Source: Gloeophyllum trabeum ATCC 11539
Lineage: Eukaryota > Basidiomycota > Agaricomycetes > Gloeophyllales > Gloeophyllaceae
Assembly: GCF_000344685.1 (NCBI RefSeq)
Contig: NW_006920415.1
Coordinates: 206,834 to 270,833 of the forward strand
Direction of reading: 5' to 3'
DNA: 64,000 nt
Positions within the stretch are counted from its first letter, which is position 1. Every line of letters starts with the position of its first letter. The position numbers and the translations under genes were made by a program. This document shows, one piece after another, positions 11,572-22,532 of this stretch. The notes under the pieces were generated by a model that had not been told where the DNA came from, ran no database searches, and saw nothing but the letters and a program-made list of their open reading frames with translations.

Positions 11572-12549
11572 ATGTCCATTCAGTTGACCAACATCGAATA
11601 TCAATCCCTTCCTGCCGAAGATGAAGAGACGCCGGTACCATCCAACCTGACGAGTCGCAGTGAGTACTTATACGACTGAGAATATTACCGCAGGCTGACG
11701 ATACGCCTTTAGGCAACGATCGCTCATTATCAATACCTATTATCCTCCTTGTCGTCGCTTGTACCATCGCCAACCTCGCATTGTTCATAAGCGACCAGCC
11801 GCGCCGGACCGCGTTTATTTCAAGAGATTCCGCCACAACACTTCCGAGGCCGAATCAGTTTATGGGATTGGACAAGATTGAGCGAGCTGCGCCTCCGATC
11901 AGCAGGCAGTTCGTCAACTACCCCTTCCTGTTGACTCAGATCGATTCCGGGAGGCCGAGTTATGTGTATAGTGACGATCCGAAAAGACACATGACGTTCC
12001 GAGGATACATATCTCCTGAAGATCGCCAGGTGTCTGTCTCAGCTCAGGTACGCAGTGCAATGATGAAATTTGCATGCAATTCACCTGGAGTAGATTTCCA
12101 CCATCGTGCAGTTCAGAGCTCTTGACTTCGGGATGGAAGACTGCGAACTGTCAATGGTGGTCCCAATCACGAGAGAAGGCTCCAATTTCACGCTAGCAAA
12201 CGATGAATCCGCACATACTATCGATATCTGGCGGCTTTCCGCAAACACGGCAATTGACGCGAAGAGGCTATCGTATTCCACGCGACCGCCGAGATCCAGC
12301 AAGGTCGCAAGTGCCGATGTCATGATGGGGACTTCGTTTAACCACCATTTTCATTGCCCACAGGACTCCGTGCATTCCTTCGAGCTTGCATGCGCACCCA
12401 AATCCCCATCCTGTCACGTTGAATGGTGGCAGAACATGGAGGGCGCCTTTTCAGGTGAGCCCCGCCGGTTCAACCCCAGGCACTAGGTGCAGTGTCACTG
12501 ACTCTCGTGCTGTCAAGCCATATACCTCACTCAGTATGCCACTGTATAA
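11572..12549 (+). CDS. single-pass membrane protein, uncharacterised basidiomycete family
   Basis: Four exons (11572-11659, 11713-12047, 12094-12454, 12518-12549) form one 271-residue frame. A short cytosolic tail is followed by a single transmembrane helix (SIPIILLVVACTIANLALFI) and a globular extracellular or lumenal domain. The domain contains FRGYISPEDRQVSVSAQ, STIVQFRALDFGMEDCEL, TIDIWRL and HCPQDSVHSFELACA, a pattern I associate with an abundant agaricomycete family of unknown function; the last four cysteines may form disulfides. The end reads IYLTQYATV. No catalytic motif is seen. It shares its upstream region with the UstYa-like gene. Confidence 0.72.
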
Positions 12550-12849
12550 TCAAGTAGGCGGTCTGAAACATTCCCGTGTTCAGGCTCGAAAGAGGGTATT
12601 TAGTACATATCAGTGGAAACGCACGACACGTCGACAATTGTACTCACATTAGAAAATCGTGGCCAATCCATAAACTGAGATGCGCGACATTGGGTTGTGG
12701 TCCGCATATTCCATACACGAGTAGACTCGCTACAACGGTTGAAGTGTGGTACAACTATGGCTACAGCCTTCACCTGATTGACTTTGGAGCCAGATTATCA
12801 GTCAGTAACAATCAAGCGCGACAAGCAAAATTGCTACCAGTCTCATGGA

Positions 12850-13936
12850 TCAGTCTTCGAGGACCCAATCGCCTTTCTTCCAGCCCTCCATCTCGATGAA
12901 CCGTCGGGCGCTCTTGAGGACATTGGCCCTTCCGTTGCCGTACGACAAATTTCCGGGCCAGGCGCCGTATATGTCTTCGAAAGCGAACGGGCGCAACGCG
13001 TTCCAGAGTGCTTGAATATCTTTTGGAGGAAGAGGAATCTACGTATGTCACTCAGGAAGACGCAGCAGTTTCAAAGATCTCCCGCACTTGCCATGTTCGG
13101 GTATGAGTACATGAACGACATCTTCCTGTGATCTGCGGCCACACCAAAAGTGTCCGAGCAGAAGACCACGCCGGTGGTCGGGAGGTCCGCTTCCGTTGGG
13201 TCAAGAGAGCGGTCCCAGTGCAAGACGCTCGATCCCGGGAAGTGGCCTGCATTCGGTCGTTTGCCAGCAAAACGGGCTCGCACAGTCCCCATACTTACCT
13301 CCGCAACGTATCACAGTCAATCCTTCAGATATCACTTTGTGCTCCCCGTCCCAGAACTCGACTACCTTCCCCACATGGTCGTCATCGCGCATAAACCATT
13401 CTTTGTCTTTGGCCGAAACAAACACTTTGCACCCGAGCATCCGCGCCCACGTCACGGAACTGCCAAAGAAATGCGGGTGCGAGATGGCAATCCCGAGGAG
13501 TGGCTTGTCCGCTGTGGACGCGCTAATCTGAGAGACCGCGGACGGGGAGAGGTAGGCCTGACAGTCCCAGATTACATAGCCACGGTGAGTGTTTACTATG
13601 AACGCTACAGTCCAAGTTATTATGTCGGAGTGTGTTGTATATCATGCGCTTACGAGTCTGCCCTATCCCGAAGCTGGGCTCGGTGACGATGCGCACGATC
13701 CTCCTGTCCCTCTCTTCTGGCATGAGCACCGTCTTGTGGTCTTCGTCGATCTTGCGCCAGCTTGTCCACTTCTGTCCGGTCGTTGGTACATACTGTCTTT
13801 CGTCGAGGCATATCGCGCATCCATCCCCGGATTTCTCATCCCGTATGGGATAGGGACGTCTGCCCGGGGAAGCATACTGCGTCCCACATGTGACGCATAT
13901 CGAGCGGTCGTAGTCGTCCTCCGCTGGTTGAGACAT
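12850..13936 (-). CDS. metallo-beta-lactamase-fold protein
   Basis: Four exons (13936-13654, 13604-13299, 13246-13092, 13038-12850) give 310 residues in frame. An N-terminal part with paired cysteines (ICVTCGTQY, GCAICLDERQYV) suggests a small zinc-binding module. The lactamase-like fold then shows GYVIWDCQAYLS, AISHPHFFGSSVTWARMLG, LTVIRCGGHFPGSSVLHW and GVVFCSDTFGV. The usual HxHxDH zinc motif is reduced to HPHFFGS, as in other fungal proteins of this group, so hydrolase activity is uncertain. The third intron uses a GC donor (gcaagt). The start codon lies 506 bp from the divergent mannosidase start. Confidence 0.8.
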
Positions 13937-14442
13937 TATCCTTGTGGCTCTGTGGTAACTCTGGTGTATGTCACACCTTTGTATTTACGTTCAGAAGGAA
14001 CTCCAGAGTAGACCCGTATACCTCGTGCATGGAGGCATCCTCGTGATCGCTCGAAAGGACATTGAAATTTCCATGAAGAGGGATTCAGACGCTCGAATCG
14101 ACAAAGTGTAAGAATCTGAGCCATTTATTGTCCTTGGAATTCGCCAACAGGCCTGGCACGTACTAGTATGCGACGCCCGGCAAGCTTCTCAGTTCACTGA
14201 GAGCGATGCCAAACGTCTCTCTATTGCCACGCTGTGCTGTAAGTAATAGAGCCGTCGAACGTGGAAATCGAGAGTATAATCCATCTGCTGTTCCATTCAT
14301 CGAGCTCTAATATAAGCTGCTGAAAGAAATGTAATATGAGGTACTAAGGTCAAGTGATGGCCGCTGTGGCAATCGACGCCGGCTGCGGGGTTGAGGTCGG
14401 GCTTGACGCGTATCTTTCCCGCCGCCGACGTTCGCAACCATT
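13937..14442. promoter_or_regulatory. shared divergent upstream region
   Basis: 506 bp separate the start codons of the metallo-beta-lactamase-fold gene (-) and the mannosidase gene (+), so both promoters must lie here. No specific operator or TATA box stands out. Confidence 0.4.
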
Positions 14443-17400
14443 ATGGCTTGCCACGCCCACCATGCGCAACAGCAAGGGGGATACCCAGAGCAGAACTATG
14501 GGCCTGGTGCCAAATGGATAAAACATTTGACGCAGAACCGACTGGGTACCTTCACCGGCGGACACTTCGCCGACGTTAACCTGACCTCGATCCTCTTTAC
14601 TCATCGTCTGGACGATGATAACCATGTGAAGCTGCAGGTATGGAGTGCGCCGGGGCTGACCAAGCCGACTTTCGAGGAAGCAATGAAGCAGAAATTCAAG
14701 CCCGCGAAGAAGGGGGATTCTTTTGGGCCGTCCTGTAAGTCGTGGAAGCGCTTGGGAAGGCCGAGGCGACTGCTGATGGGCATGAAGGGACCAACCACTG
14801 GTGGAAGGTCTCCGTGAACATCCCGTCGTATTGGGTGCAGTATGAGCGTGTACAGTGTATGAACACCTCCTTTTGTGATACTATGATCACGCTAATGAAC
14901 GGATAAGTCGAGTTCGATCCTGGCTGCGAAGCCATGATATACACCACGGATGGTGTGCCCCTTCAAGGTAAGCTGACGACGTGAATTTATTATACGGGTG
15001 CCAATCCCTCGTCAGGGATTACGGGAGGGTTTGGCGGGGATCGTCGCGTCGACTACATCATCCCTAGGGACACTGTCAAGAAGGGCAAGCTCGACTTTAT
15101 CATAGAGTCCAGCTGCAACGGCATGTTTGGTGTGCCATGGAACGGAGACACCATCGCCCCTCCCGACGTATGGTTCACTGCTATACTACAGAGAGTGCGA
15201 TCGTTCACGTCCCCTTGCAGATGAACCGCTACTTCCAGCTCGCGTCTGCCGACTTGGTCGTACCCAACGAAGAAGCATGGCGATTGATGGCGGATTTCAC
15301 TACCCTGCGGGAAATTGTGGACACCGTGCCCGGCAACACGCCTCTGCAGAACCAGGCGCTGACAGTTGCCAACGAGATCATGAATATCTTCGATAAGGGT
15401 GAGCCCAACACCGTCGAGGAGGGGCGGAAGGCCGCGGAGAAGGTATTCGGCGAACGGTGGGACAAGAAAGGCGAGAAGATATATGAAGAAGGGCCAGAGA
15501 GGCCGCTCGTGTGGGGAATTGGACACTGTCATATCGACACTGCCTGGTTCGGCTGTCTTTATCTTTTCCCTGGAGACTCGAGCTGACCCTTGCAAAGGTT
15601 GTGGCCCTATCGCGTCACCCAGCAGAAAGTAGCTCGCTCTTGGTCCACACAAGTAGACTTGATGGAGCGCTACCCGGAGCATCGGTTCACCTGCAGCCAA
15701 GCGCAGCAGTACAAGTGGCTGGAGCAGGTGCGTGGGCTCTCACTCGAGATGTTCAGCCAGACGCGAATATAAACATTCCTCAGCTCTATCCTCCTCTCTT
15801 CGACCGTGTGAAGGAGAAAGTGCTGTCTGGACAGTTCCATCCTGTCGGGGGCTCTTGGGTCGAAAACGACTCCAACATGCCCTCGGGCGAGGCCCTTGCC
15901 AGGCAGTTCGTCTTCGGGCAGCGGTACTTCGAGAGCCGTTTTGGCAAGCGATGCGACACAGCATGGTTGCCCGACTCTTTCGGTCTGACTGGAGCGTTGC
16001 CCCAGCTCATCAGATTGGCGGGTATGAAGTACTTCTTTACGCAGAAGTTGTCTTGGTATGTCTTCGACATGCGATAATACCCACTTGGGAGAGAAGAATT
16101 GATCATATCATTGCAGGAATAATATGTATGTCCCTCTTGGCAATCTCTGAAGGAGATGCTTAGTCTTGTTTAGCAATACATTCCCTCATTCTACGTTTAA
16201 CTGGGTTGGTATTGACGGCACCCAAGTCCTGTGCCATATGACTCCAGTTGGTGAGTAGGATCGTCGCCTTATGATGATACTATTCACGTTTCGATGTGCG
16301 TGTAGATACATACACGGCCCAGGCAACTGTCGGCGATGTGAACAAAGCCATAACAAACCATAAGGTATAGTCGCCAAGACTATTTCTCCCTACGAATGCC
16401 TGATAGTTTTGCAGAATTTGGAATCGAACGACACTGCACTGCTAGTATTCGGAAACGGTGACGGTGGAGGAGGACCGCTGTCAAAGATGTTGGACAACGT
16501 GAGTATTCGAGCTGTCCTGGACCTTGTGGGTGCTTAGTATCGTATTAGCTTCGGCGAATCCGGGCTACCACCAACAACCATCGCGAACTTCCACCAGTTG
16601 TGATGGGCCGCTCTGTGGAGGACTTCTTCGACGACGTAGCGGAACGGTCCAACCAAGGCAAAACGCTGCCTAACTGGTAAATCCGCATCTTTGAATCCGA
16701 GGACTATGTACTGATGCCGATGGTCAGGCATGGCGAACTATACCTTGAGGTAGATATTAATTCGTCGTCATCTTCGCAAATGCTCTATCTGACTCGCATA
16801 GTTTCACCGAGGCACTTATACGTCCCATGGTAAGTCGTTAGTGTGATACATAGTATCCAATCTGACTCCTTATCGCAGGGTCAATTAAGAAGGGAAACAG
16901 AAAGTCGGAGATTTTGTTGCGAGACATTGAGGTGAGCGCCCCCCTTTCGTGGGCTCACTGTCCCACTCCTCCAACCATTCTCGTAGCACGTGGCTACGCT
17001 GGCATCCTTCCCGGCGTTCGCTGTCAAGGAATATACCTATCCGAAGGACAAGATTGATGTCTGCTGGGAGAAGGTCCTGCTGAATCAATGTATGTTTATG
17101 TGTCCTGACTCATTGTCCTTGTAACAATTAACTTCTTCTGTTATTTAGTCCACGACGGTACGTGTGATTGCCACTGTCACGTACATCCCTGTAACTCTGT
17201 TGTTTCTCAGTGCTTCCCGGTTCAGCGATGTAAGTGTTCTAGAGTGCCGTTCAAGAGCAGATCTTACGGGCTTATGTAGTGGTATGGTCTACGAAGATGC
17301 CGAAAAGCTTTATGCAGAAGTGCGCAAAGACGGAAAGGCGCTCCTTGAAGAGGCCTTCGAGGCGATCTTACCTCGCTCAGCTCCTGCGACCTCCGATAAT

Positions 17401-19199
17401 CTAGCCAAACTGCGCGGCCAGGGTGACCTAGTTGCTGTTAATACTACCTTCTTCGCTCGCCAGGACGTTGTCAAAGTACCACTCACTGGAGCCGGTTCCC
17501 AGTTTAAGTCACAGGTCGTGCAGACGTCTAAGGATGGCACCGGCTACGCTCTCATGGAATGTTTGGCGGATAGCAATATCGCGCTTTGCAAGGGACTTTA
17601 TGCGGATAGTATGCCGGTATCAGGTAATGTTGTTACCATTCAGACTCTGGTATAGCTAATCTCCTATCAAGTCTACACGAATGGCTCTGGCCACTTTGTC
17701 TTGAAAAACTCGAGTGTCCAACTTACAATCTCAGGCGGACGGATTACCAGCCTTCTGGATGTACAGCTTAAGTAAGTCTAAGTCATTGTCCGGAGTAATG
17801 CAAGCTCATAGTGCGACTATGGTAGCCGAGAGCTCATCGCGAAAGGCGAGAGTGGCGGTCTCGTCATCTTCGAAGATCGTCCCAACTACTGGGACGCATG
17901 GGGTATGTACGATTCACCGGAAATTATGTATAAACCTAAATATCAATACATAGACGTCGAAATCCATCATCTGGAGAAGAGGCGCCCATTGGAGTTTGCG
18001 AACATCTCGGTTACCGCGGAGGGGCCTTTGCGTGCGTCCATTACATCAGAGTTCAAGTATGGACAGAGCACTATCAATGTCACGGTGCGGCCCCGTACCG
18101 ATGAACTGAGAGTGAGCGGTACTAACTTGCATCCTAGATCTCTCTGGATGCCGTAGCAGCAACTACGAGACCTGGTTCTCGTTCAATGTTCACTTTTGAT
18201 GCAGTCGTCGACTGGCACCAGAGACATGAATTTTTGAAGTGTAAGTACATCGATGCGGACCACTGCGTCCCCAAGGCTAACTCCTGCGCCAGTCGAGGTG
18301 CCACTGGACATCCACAACGAGAACGCCATTTATGAGACTCAGTGGGGTTATGTCCAAAGACCCACGCACAAGAACACAAGCTGGGATTCCGCTAAGTTCG
18401 AGGTGTGCGGGCATAAGGTAGGTTCTACCTGAGGTCCCACCCTCGTCATCACGGCTTATTGTATCCTGCAGTACGCGGACTTGAGCGAATTCGGATACGG
18501 TGTCGCGCTGCTGTCTGAATCCAAGTACGGCTTCTCTTGCTTGGGTAACGTTTTGCGCATTTCTCTTCTGCGGGGAGCGACAGCGCCGGATGCGGAGCAA
18601 GACCAAGGTATGAATATACCACCATGAGTTTGACAGCTAATATTTATGCCTTCCAGGGAAACACGAGTTCTCTTGGGCTGTTCTCCCTCACGCAGGACAC
18701 TTCCTGGAGTCCGACGTCCCGCTAGCCGGCTACCTCTTTAATTCGCCTCTTCACGGTGTGTCCGGTAGTTCTTTCTCCCGTCTCTTCTACTTACCGCGGG
18801 CCACCAGTGCGATACGTGCCGCGGGAGAGCAGGAACCTGCTCGAGAAGATGAGGAAGCCATTCACGATCGAAGGGGCTCGAAATGTCTACCTTGAAACGA
18901 TCAAGCGCGGCGACGATGACGACTTCTCTTCCACTGATATTACCAAGACGATCGTGCTGCGACTCTATGAAGCCTTCGGCGGGCACGCGAAAGTGAAACT
19001 CAGAGTCGCTGGCTTCGTGAACGTCGCGGCTGCCTATGTCACTAACCTCCTCGAAGACACGGGTGATGAACTGAACGTCCTTCGCGCTGAGAGTGATATT
19101 GCGCAGGGCGCTTCCATCAATTTGGACTTCCATGGCTTCGAAGTCAAGACTGTCAAGCTGGTGATCGGATCCGGAGAATCTGCTCTTCCAGAGGAGTGA
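14443..19199 (+). CDS. GH38 alpha-mannosidase, Ams1 type
   Basis: A multi-exon gene (about twenty short introns) covering a full Ams1-like protein of roughly 1,100 residues, with no disabling change seen. The N-terminus reads [20 protein letters not shown]. The catalytic GH38 domain has the zinc pair in [14 protein letters not shown] (spliced across the intron at about 15551-15598), the nucleophile Asp in [16 protein letters not shown] and a further zinc His in LLNQFHDVLPGSAI. The C-terminal beta domains include [20 protein letters not shown] and end [15 protein letters not shown]. In yeast, Ams1 trims free oligomannosides in the cytosol and vacuole and is carried by the Cvt pathway. No signal peptide is present, as expected. 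Confidence 0.95.
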
Positions 19200-19857
19200 G
19201 TCTCGTTGGTGTCCGACGGGCGGCTTCATACATGTATTCATTCCGTACATTCATCGTAGGTCCTCGGAGAAGAGGGATAGCTGGGTCAGCGTCGGTAAAC
19301 CGTGAGGCATGACACTTTCAAAGCTTCACACATGTACCAGGAGGTCCCGTGCAAATTGCGGCTTGATGCTGTGACAGGAGTTGTATGTTGTATTGTGTTG
19401 TGCTCTCAATGGACTTGCCGTTTTCTGGACGTGCCCGACATCACGGGGGGCAGCCATGTGTGCGATGCCGTCCACCGCCACTCTCATCATCTGACCCTCT
19501 TAAGTTCCCGGCATGGAACGGTGTCGTTGTTCGTATAAACCGGAGTGCCTTGGATTGCCAATTTACAGACGACCTACGTATTAGTCTTCGAAAGGGACTT
19601 GGCTGAATCTCGAAAGGACGGTGTCTAGGGAAGCGGGCCGGCCCACTCACCCTTTTGTTACTCCTCTTCCTCCCGTCATGCGGGGATATCCAAAGGGAAG
19701 ACCGAGGACTCACTGCCTGCCATATAACTTATAAGAGTCGTTTCTTAGCATGTTCCATTGCGGAACCGTCGGTATCGTGTGAATACTTGCCTTTTATGGT
19801 ACCGCTTACCGTTGCCGAGCAGGACCAGGTCGACTTTAGGAAATCGAGCACAGCAAT
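19200..19857. other. intergenic, no gene seen
   Basis: Only short chance frames occur. It contains one arm (19806-19837) of a 32 bp inverted repeat whose partner lies at 22024-22055. Confidence 0.4.
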
Positions 19858-20515
19858 GCGGGCTTGCACTCGGGGTCCTGGCACCGCGTGATGGAAGAGA
19901 GTGACATCCACCTCTAAATATCGAGTTCCTCCTGTGCTAATGCTTGTTGACTTCTATGAGCTCTCTAAGTACACTTATATTAGGTCAGAGAGTATGGAGA
20001 GAGCCTATATACATAGTCTGGTACAGTATATGTGTAATTAGCACCCTTCTCTGTATGAATTATGCAATACTATATATTACCAAGGTCTGCCTATGGTATA
20101 AGTACTAGTGACAACTCTGCTTCGTTGTTGAAGATCTAGAAATACCATGTAGTCCGGTCATAGCTTGTATACACTCGGCATGGAATTGTAGGAGTGGTGG
20201 TGTTTCAGGATTGATGTGACTCTCTAACACGCATCCCGAGTCGGAAGGTAACAAGGTACATTGGTGAAGTACCCTCAAAGGCTCCAACAAGAATTCCAGT
20301 GGAGGAAAGTGCTATTTGAAGCAATGTATTGCACTTTATAGTAGGTTGGATAGCTAACGACAGTGGACTATATGTTGGTATCAGAAACTGGCCAGTGAAT
20401 TAAGTACATGTCCTAGGCTACTACTAAATCTGAGTGTGACCAGTCTCATCTCCTGGCAACTTGTATCATCAATGTAGAGAAACATTGAACATGTCACCAT
20501 TGAAGCTGCTACTTA
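19858..20515 (+). repeat. 658 bp unit, copy 1, ending at the assembly gap
   Basis: This block is identical to 21178-21835 as far as I compared it, at a constant offset of 1,320 bp. It stops exactly where the run of N begins. It contains tggtatcaga at 20376-20385, identical to the start of the classic initiator-Met tRNA primer-binding site of LTR retroelements. A degenerate gag-like reading follows (TIEAAT, with a stop), so a Copia-like leader is possible. Confidence 0.85.
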
Positions 20516-21177
20516 NNNNNNNNNNNNNNNNNNNNNNNNNNNNNNNNNNNNNNNNNNNNNNNNNNNNNNNNNNNNNNNNNNNNNNNNNNNNNNNNNNNNN
20601 NNNNNNNNNNNNNNNNNNNNNNNNNNNNNNNNNNNNNNNNNNNNNNNNNNNNNNNNNNNNNNNNNNNNNNNNNNNNNNNNNNNNNNNNNNNNNNNNNNNN
20701 NNNNNNNNNNNNNNNNNNNNNNNNNNNNNNNNNNNNNNNNNNNNNNNNNNNNNNNNNNNNNNNNNNNNNNNNNNNNNNNNNNNNNNNNNNNNNNNNNNNN
20801 NNNNNNNNNNNNNNNNNNNNNNNNNNNNNNNNNNNNNNNNNNNNNNNNNNNNNNNNNNNNNNNNNNNNNNNNNNNNNNNNNNNNNNNNNNNNNNNNNNNN
20901 NNNNNNNNNNNNNNNNNNNNNNNNNNNNNNNNNNNNNNNNNNNNNNNNNNNNNNNNNNNNNNNNNNNNNNNNNNNNNNNNNNNNNNNNNNNNNNNNNNNN
21001 NNNNNNNNNNNNNNNNNNNNNNNNNNNNNNNNNNNNNNNNNNNNNNNNNNNNNNNNNNNNNNNNNNNNNNNNNNNNNNNNNNNNNNNNNNNNNNNNNNNN
21101 NNNNNNNNNNNNNNNNNNNNNNNNNNNNNNNNNNNNNNNNNNNNNNNNNNNNNNNNNNNNNNNNNNNNNNNNNNNNN
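20516..21177. other. assembly gap (662 N)
   Basis: Unknown sequence. Because both flanks carry the same 658 bp, the gap probably marks two contig ends that overlap but were not merged. Confidence 0.95.
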
Positions 21178-21835
21178 GCGGGCTTGCACTCGGGGTCCTG
21201 GCACCGCGTGATGGAAGAGAGTGACATCCACCTCTAAATATCGAGTTCCTCCTGTGCTAATGCTTGTTGACTTCTATGAGCTCTCTAAGTACACTTATAT
21301 TAGGTCAGAGAGTATGGAGAGAGCCTATATACATAGTCTGGTACAGTATATGTGTAATTAGCACCCTTCTCTGTATGAATTATGCAATACTATATATTAC
21401 CAAGGTCTGCCTATGGTATAAGTACTAGTGACAACTCTGCTTCGTTGTTGAAGATCTAGAAATACCATGTAGTCCGGTCATAGCTTGTATACACTCGGCA
21501 TGGAATTGTAGGAGTGGTGGTGTTTCAGGATTGATGTGACTCTCTAACACGCATCCCGAGTCGGAAGGTAACAAGGTACATTGGTGAAGTACCCTCAAAG
21601 GCTCCAACAAGAATTCCAGTGGAGGAAAGTGCTATTTGAAGCAATGTATTGCACTTTATAGTAGGTTGGATAGCTAACGACAGTGGACTATATGTTGGTA
21701 TCAGAAACTGGCCAGTGAATTAAGTACATGTCCTAGGCTACTACTAAATCTGAGTGTGACCAGTCTCATCTCCTGGCAACTTGTATCATCAATGTAGAGA
21801 AACATTGAACATGTCACCATTGAAGCTGCTACTTA
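21178..21835 (+). repeat. 658 bp unit, copy 2, starting at the assembly gap
   Basis: Same sequence as 19858-20515, beginning at the first called base after the gap. Both copies include the primer-binding-site-like motif (here 21696-21705), which argues against them being the two LTRs of one element, since a 3' LTR would not be followed by it. Confidence 0.85.
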
Positions 21836-22532
21836 GTTGAAGCTTCAATACGGCTTGAATGAACAATGCTTCCTGCTTGGGCCTCGAAGTTGCCTTCAGT
21901 ACCACCCAAGTATGGCGGTAGTCACACTATATATGGTAGACGTCTAGCTACTGGAAATGTGACTACAGGTCACAGATCCACGCCACAGAGACCCCAACGC
22001 CACAATCCGAACTCGCGACGCTCAAAGTCGACCTGGTCCTGCTCGGCAACGGTAACCGCTACTGCCATAAATGGATATGTCAGAAATCGCATTCTGATAT
22101 TCGTGCATTTGGAATCCGTGTGCATCATGACGAACGAAGCTCTGGGAAGTGCGAATCCTACTGCCTTCCCTCTCCAAGGCTGCTTCAGCGTGATCCAGGC
22201 TTTCTTCTACGTTGTTTTGCCACGACTCACTTCGGTTTAGGCCGTCGCGATGTCTGATAGGGATACCCGTGCCTGCTTGTTTATCAAAAGCCGGCTGGGC
22301 CACTGCGAACAGACTACCAAAGAGAGAACGGCCGTTCTGTACACAGCTCTTACTTCGGACTATCGATTCCAAAGCTGACCAACCATATCGGCTATAAATT
22401 CACAATGGACCTACGATCGTGGGGGATGCGGATGAATATCTCGTGCGTCTATGGAGCCCGAGGCGCGTATATATTCAAGCTAGACGGAATGTAGACCAAG
22501 GCTCTACCGAGATTCCCTTGCCCCGTTCCACC
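21836..22532. other. non-coding and repeat-derived sequence upstream of the dehydrogenase gene
   Basis: It contains 22024-22055, the inverted partner of 19806-19837. Around it, both loci can be read as a similar decayed peptide (TVAEQDQVDF) on opposite strands, which suggests fragments of one repeated coding element. The last 150 bp should hold the promoter of the aldehyde dehydrogenase gene. Confidence 0.4.

Noticed and set aside
19858..21835. The 658 bp copies as two LTRs of one retroelement
   Set aside because: Both copies contain the same primer-binding-site-like motif and end exactly at the gap edges, which fits a contig overlap better.
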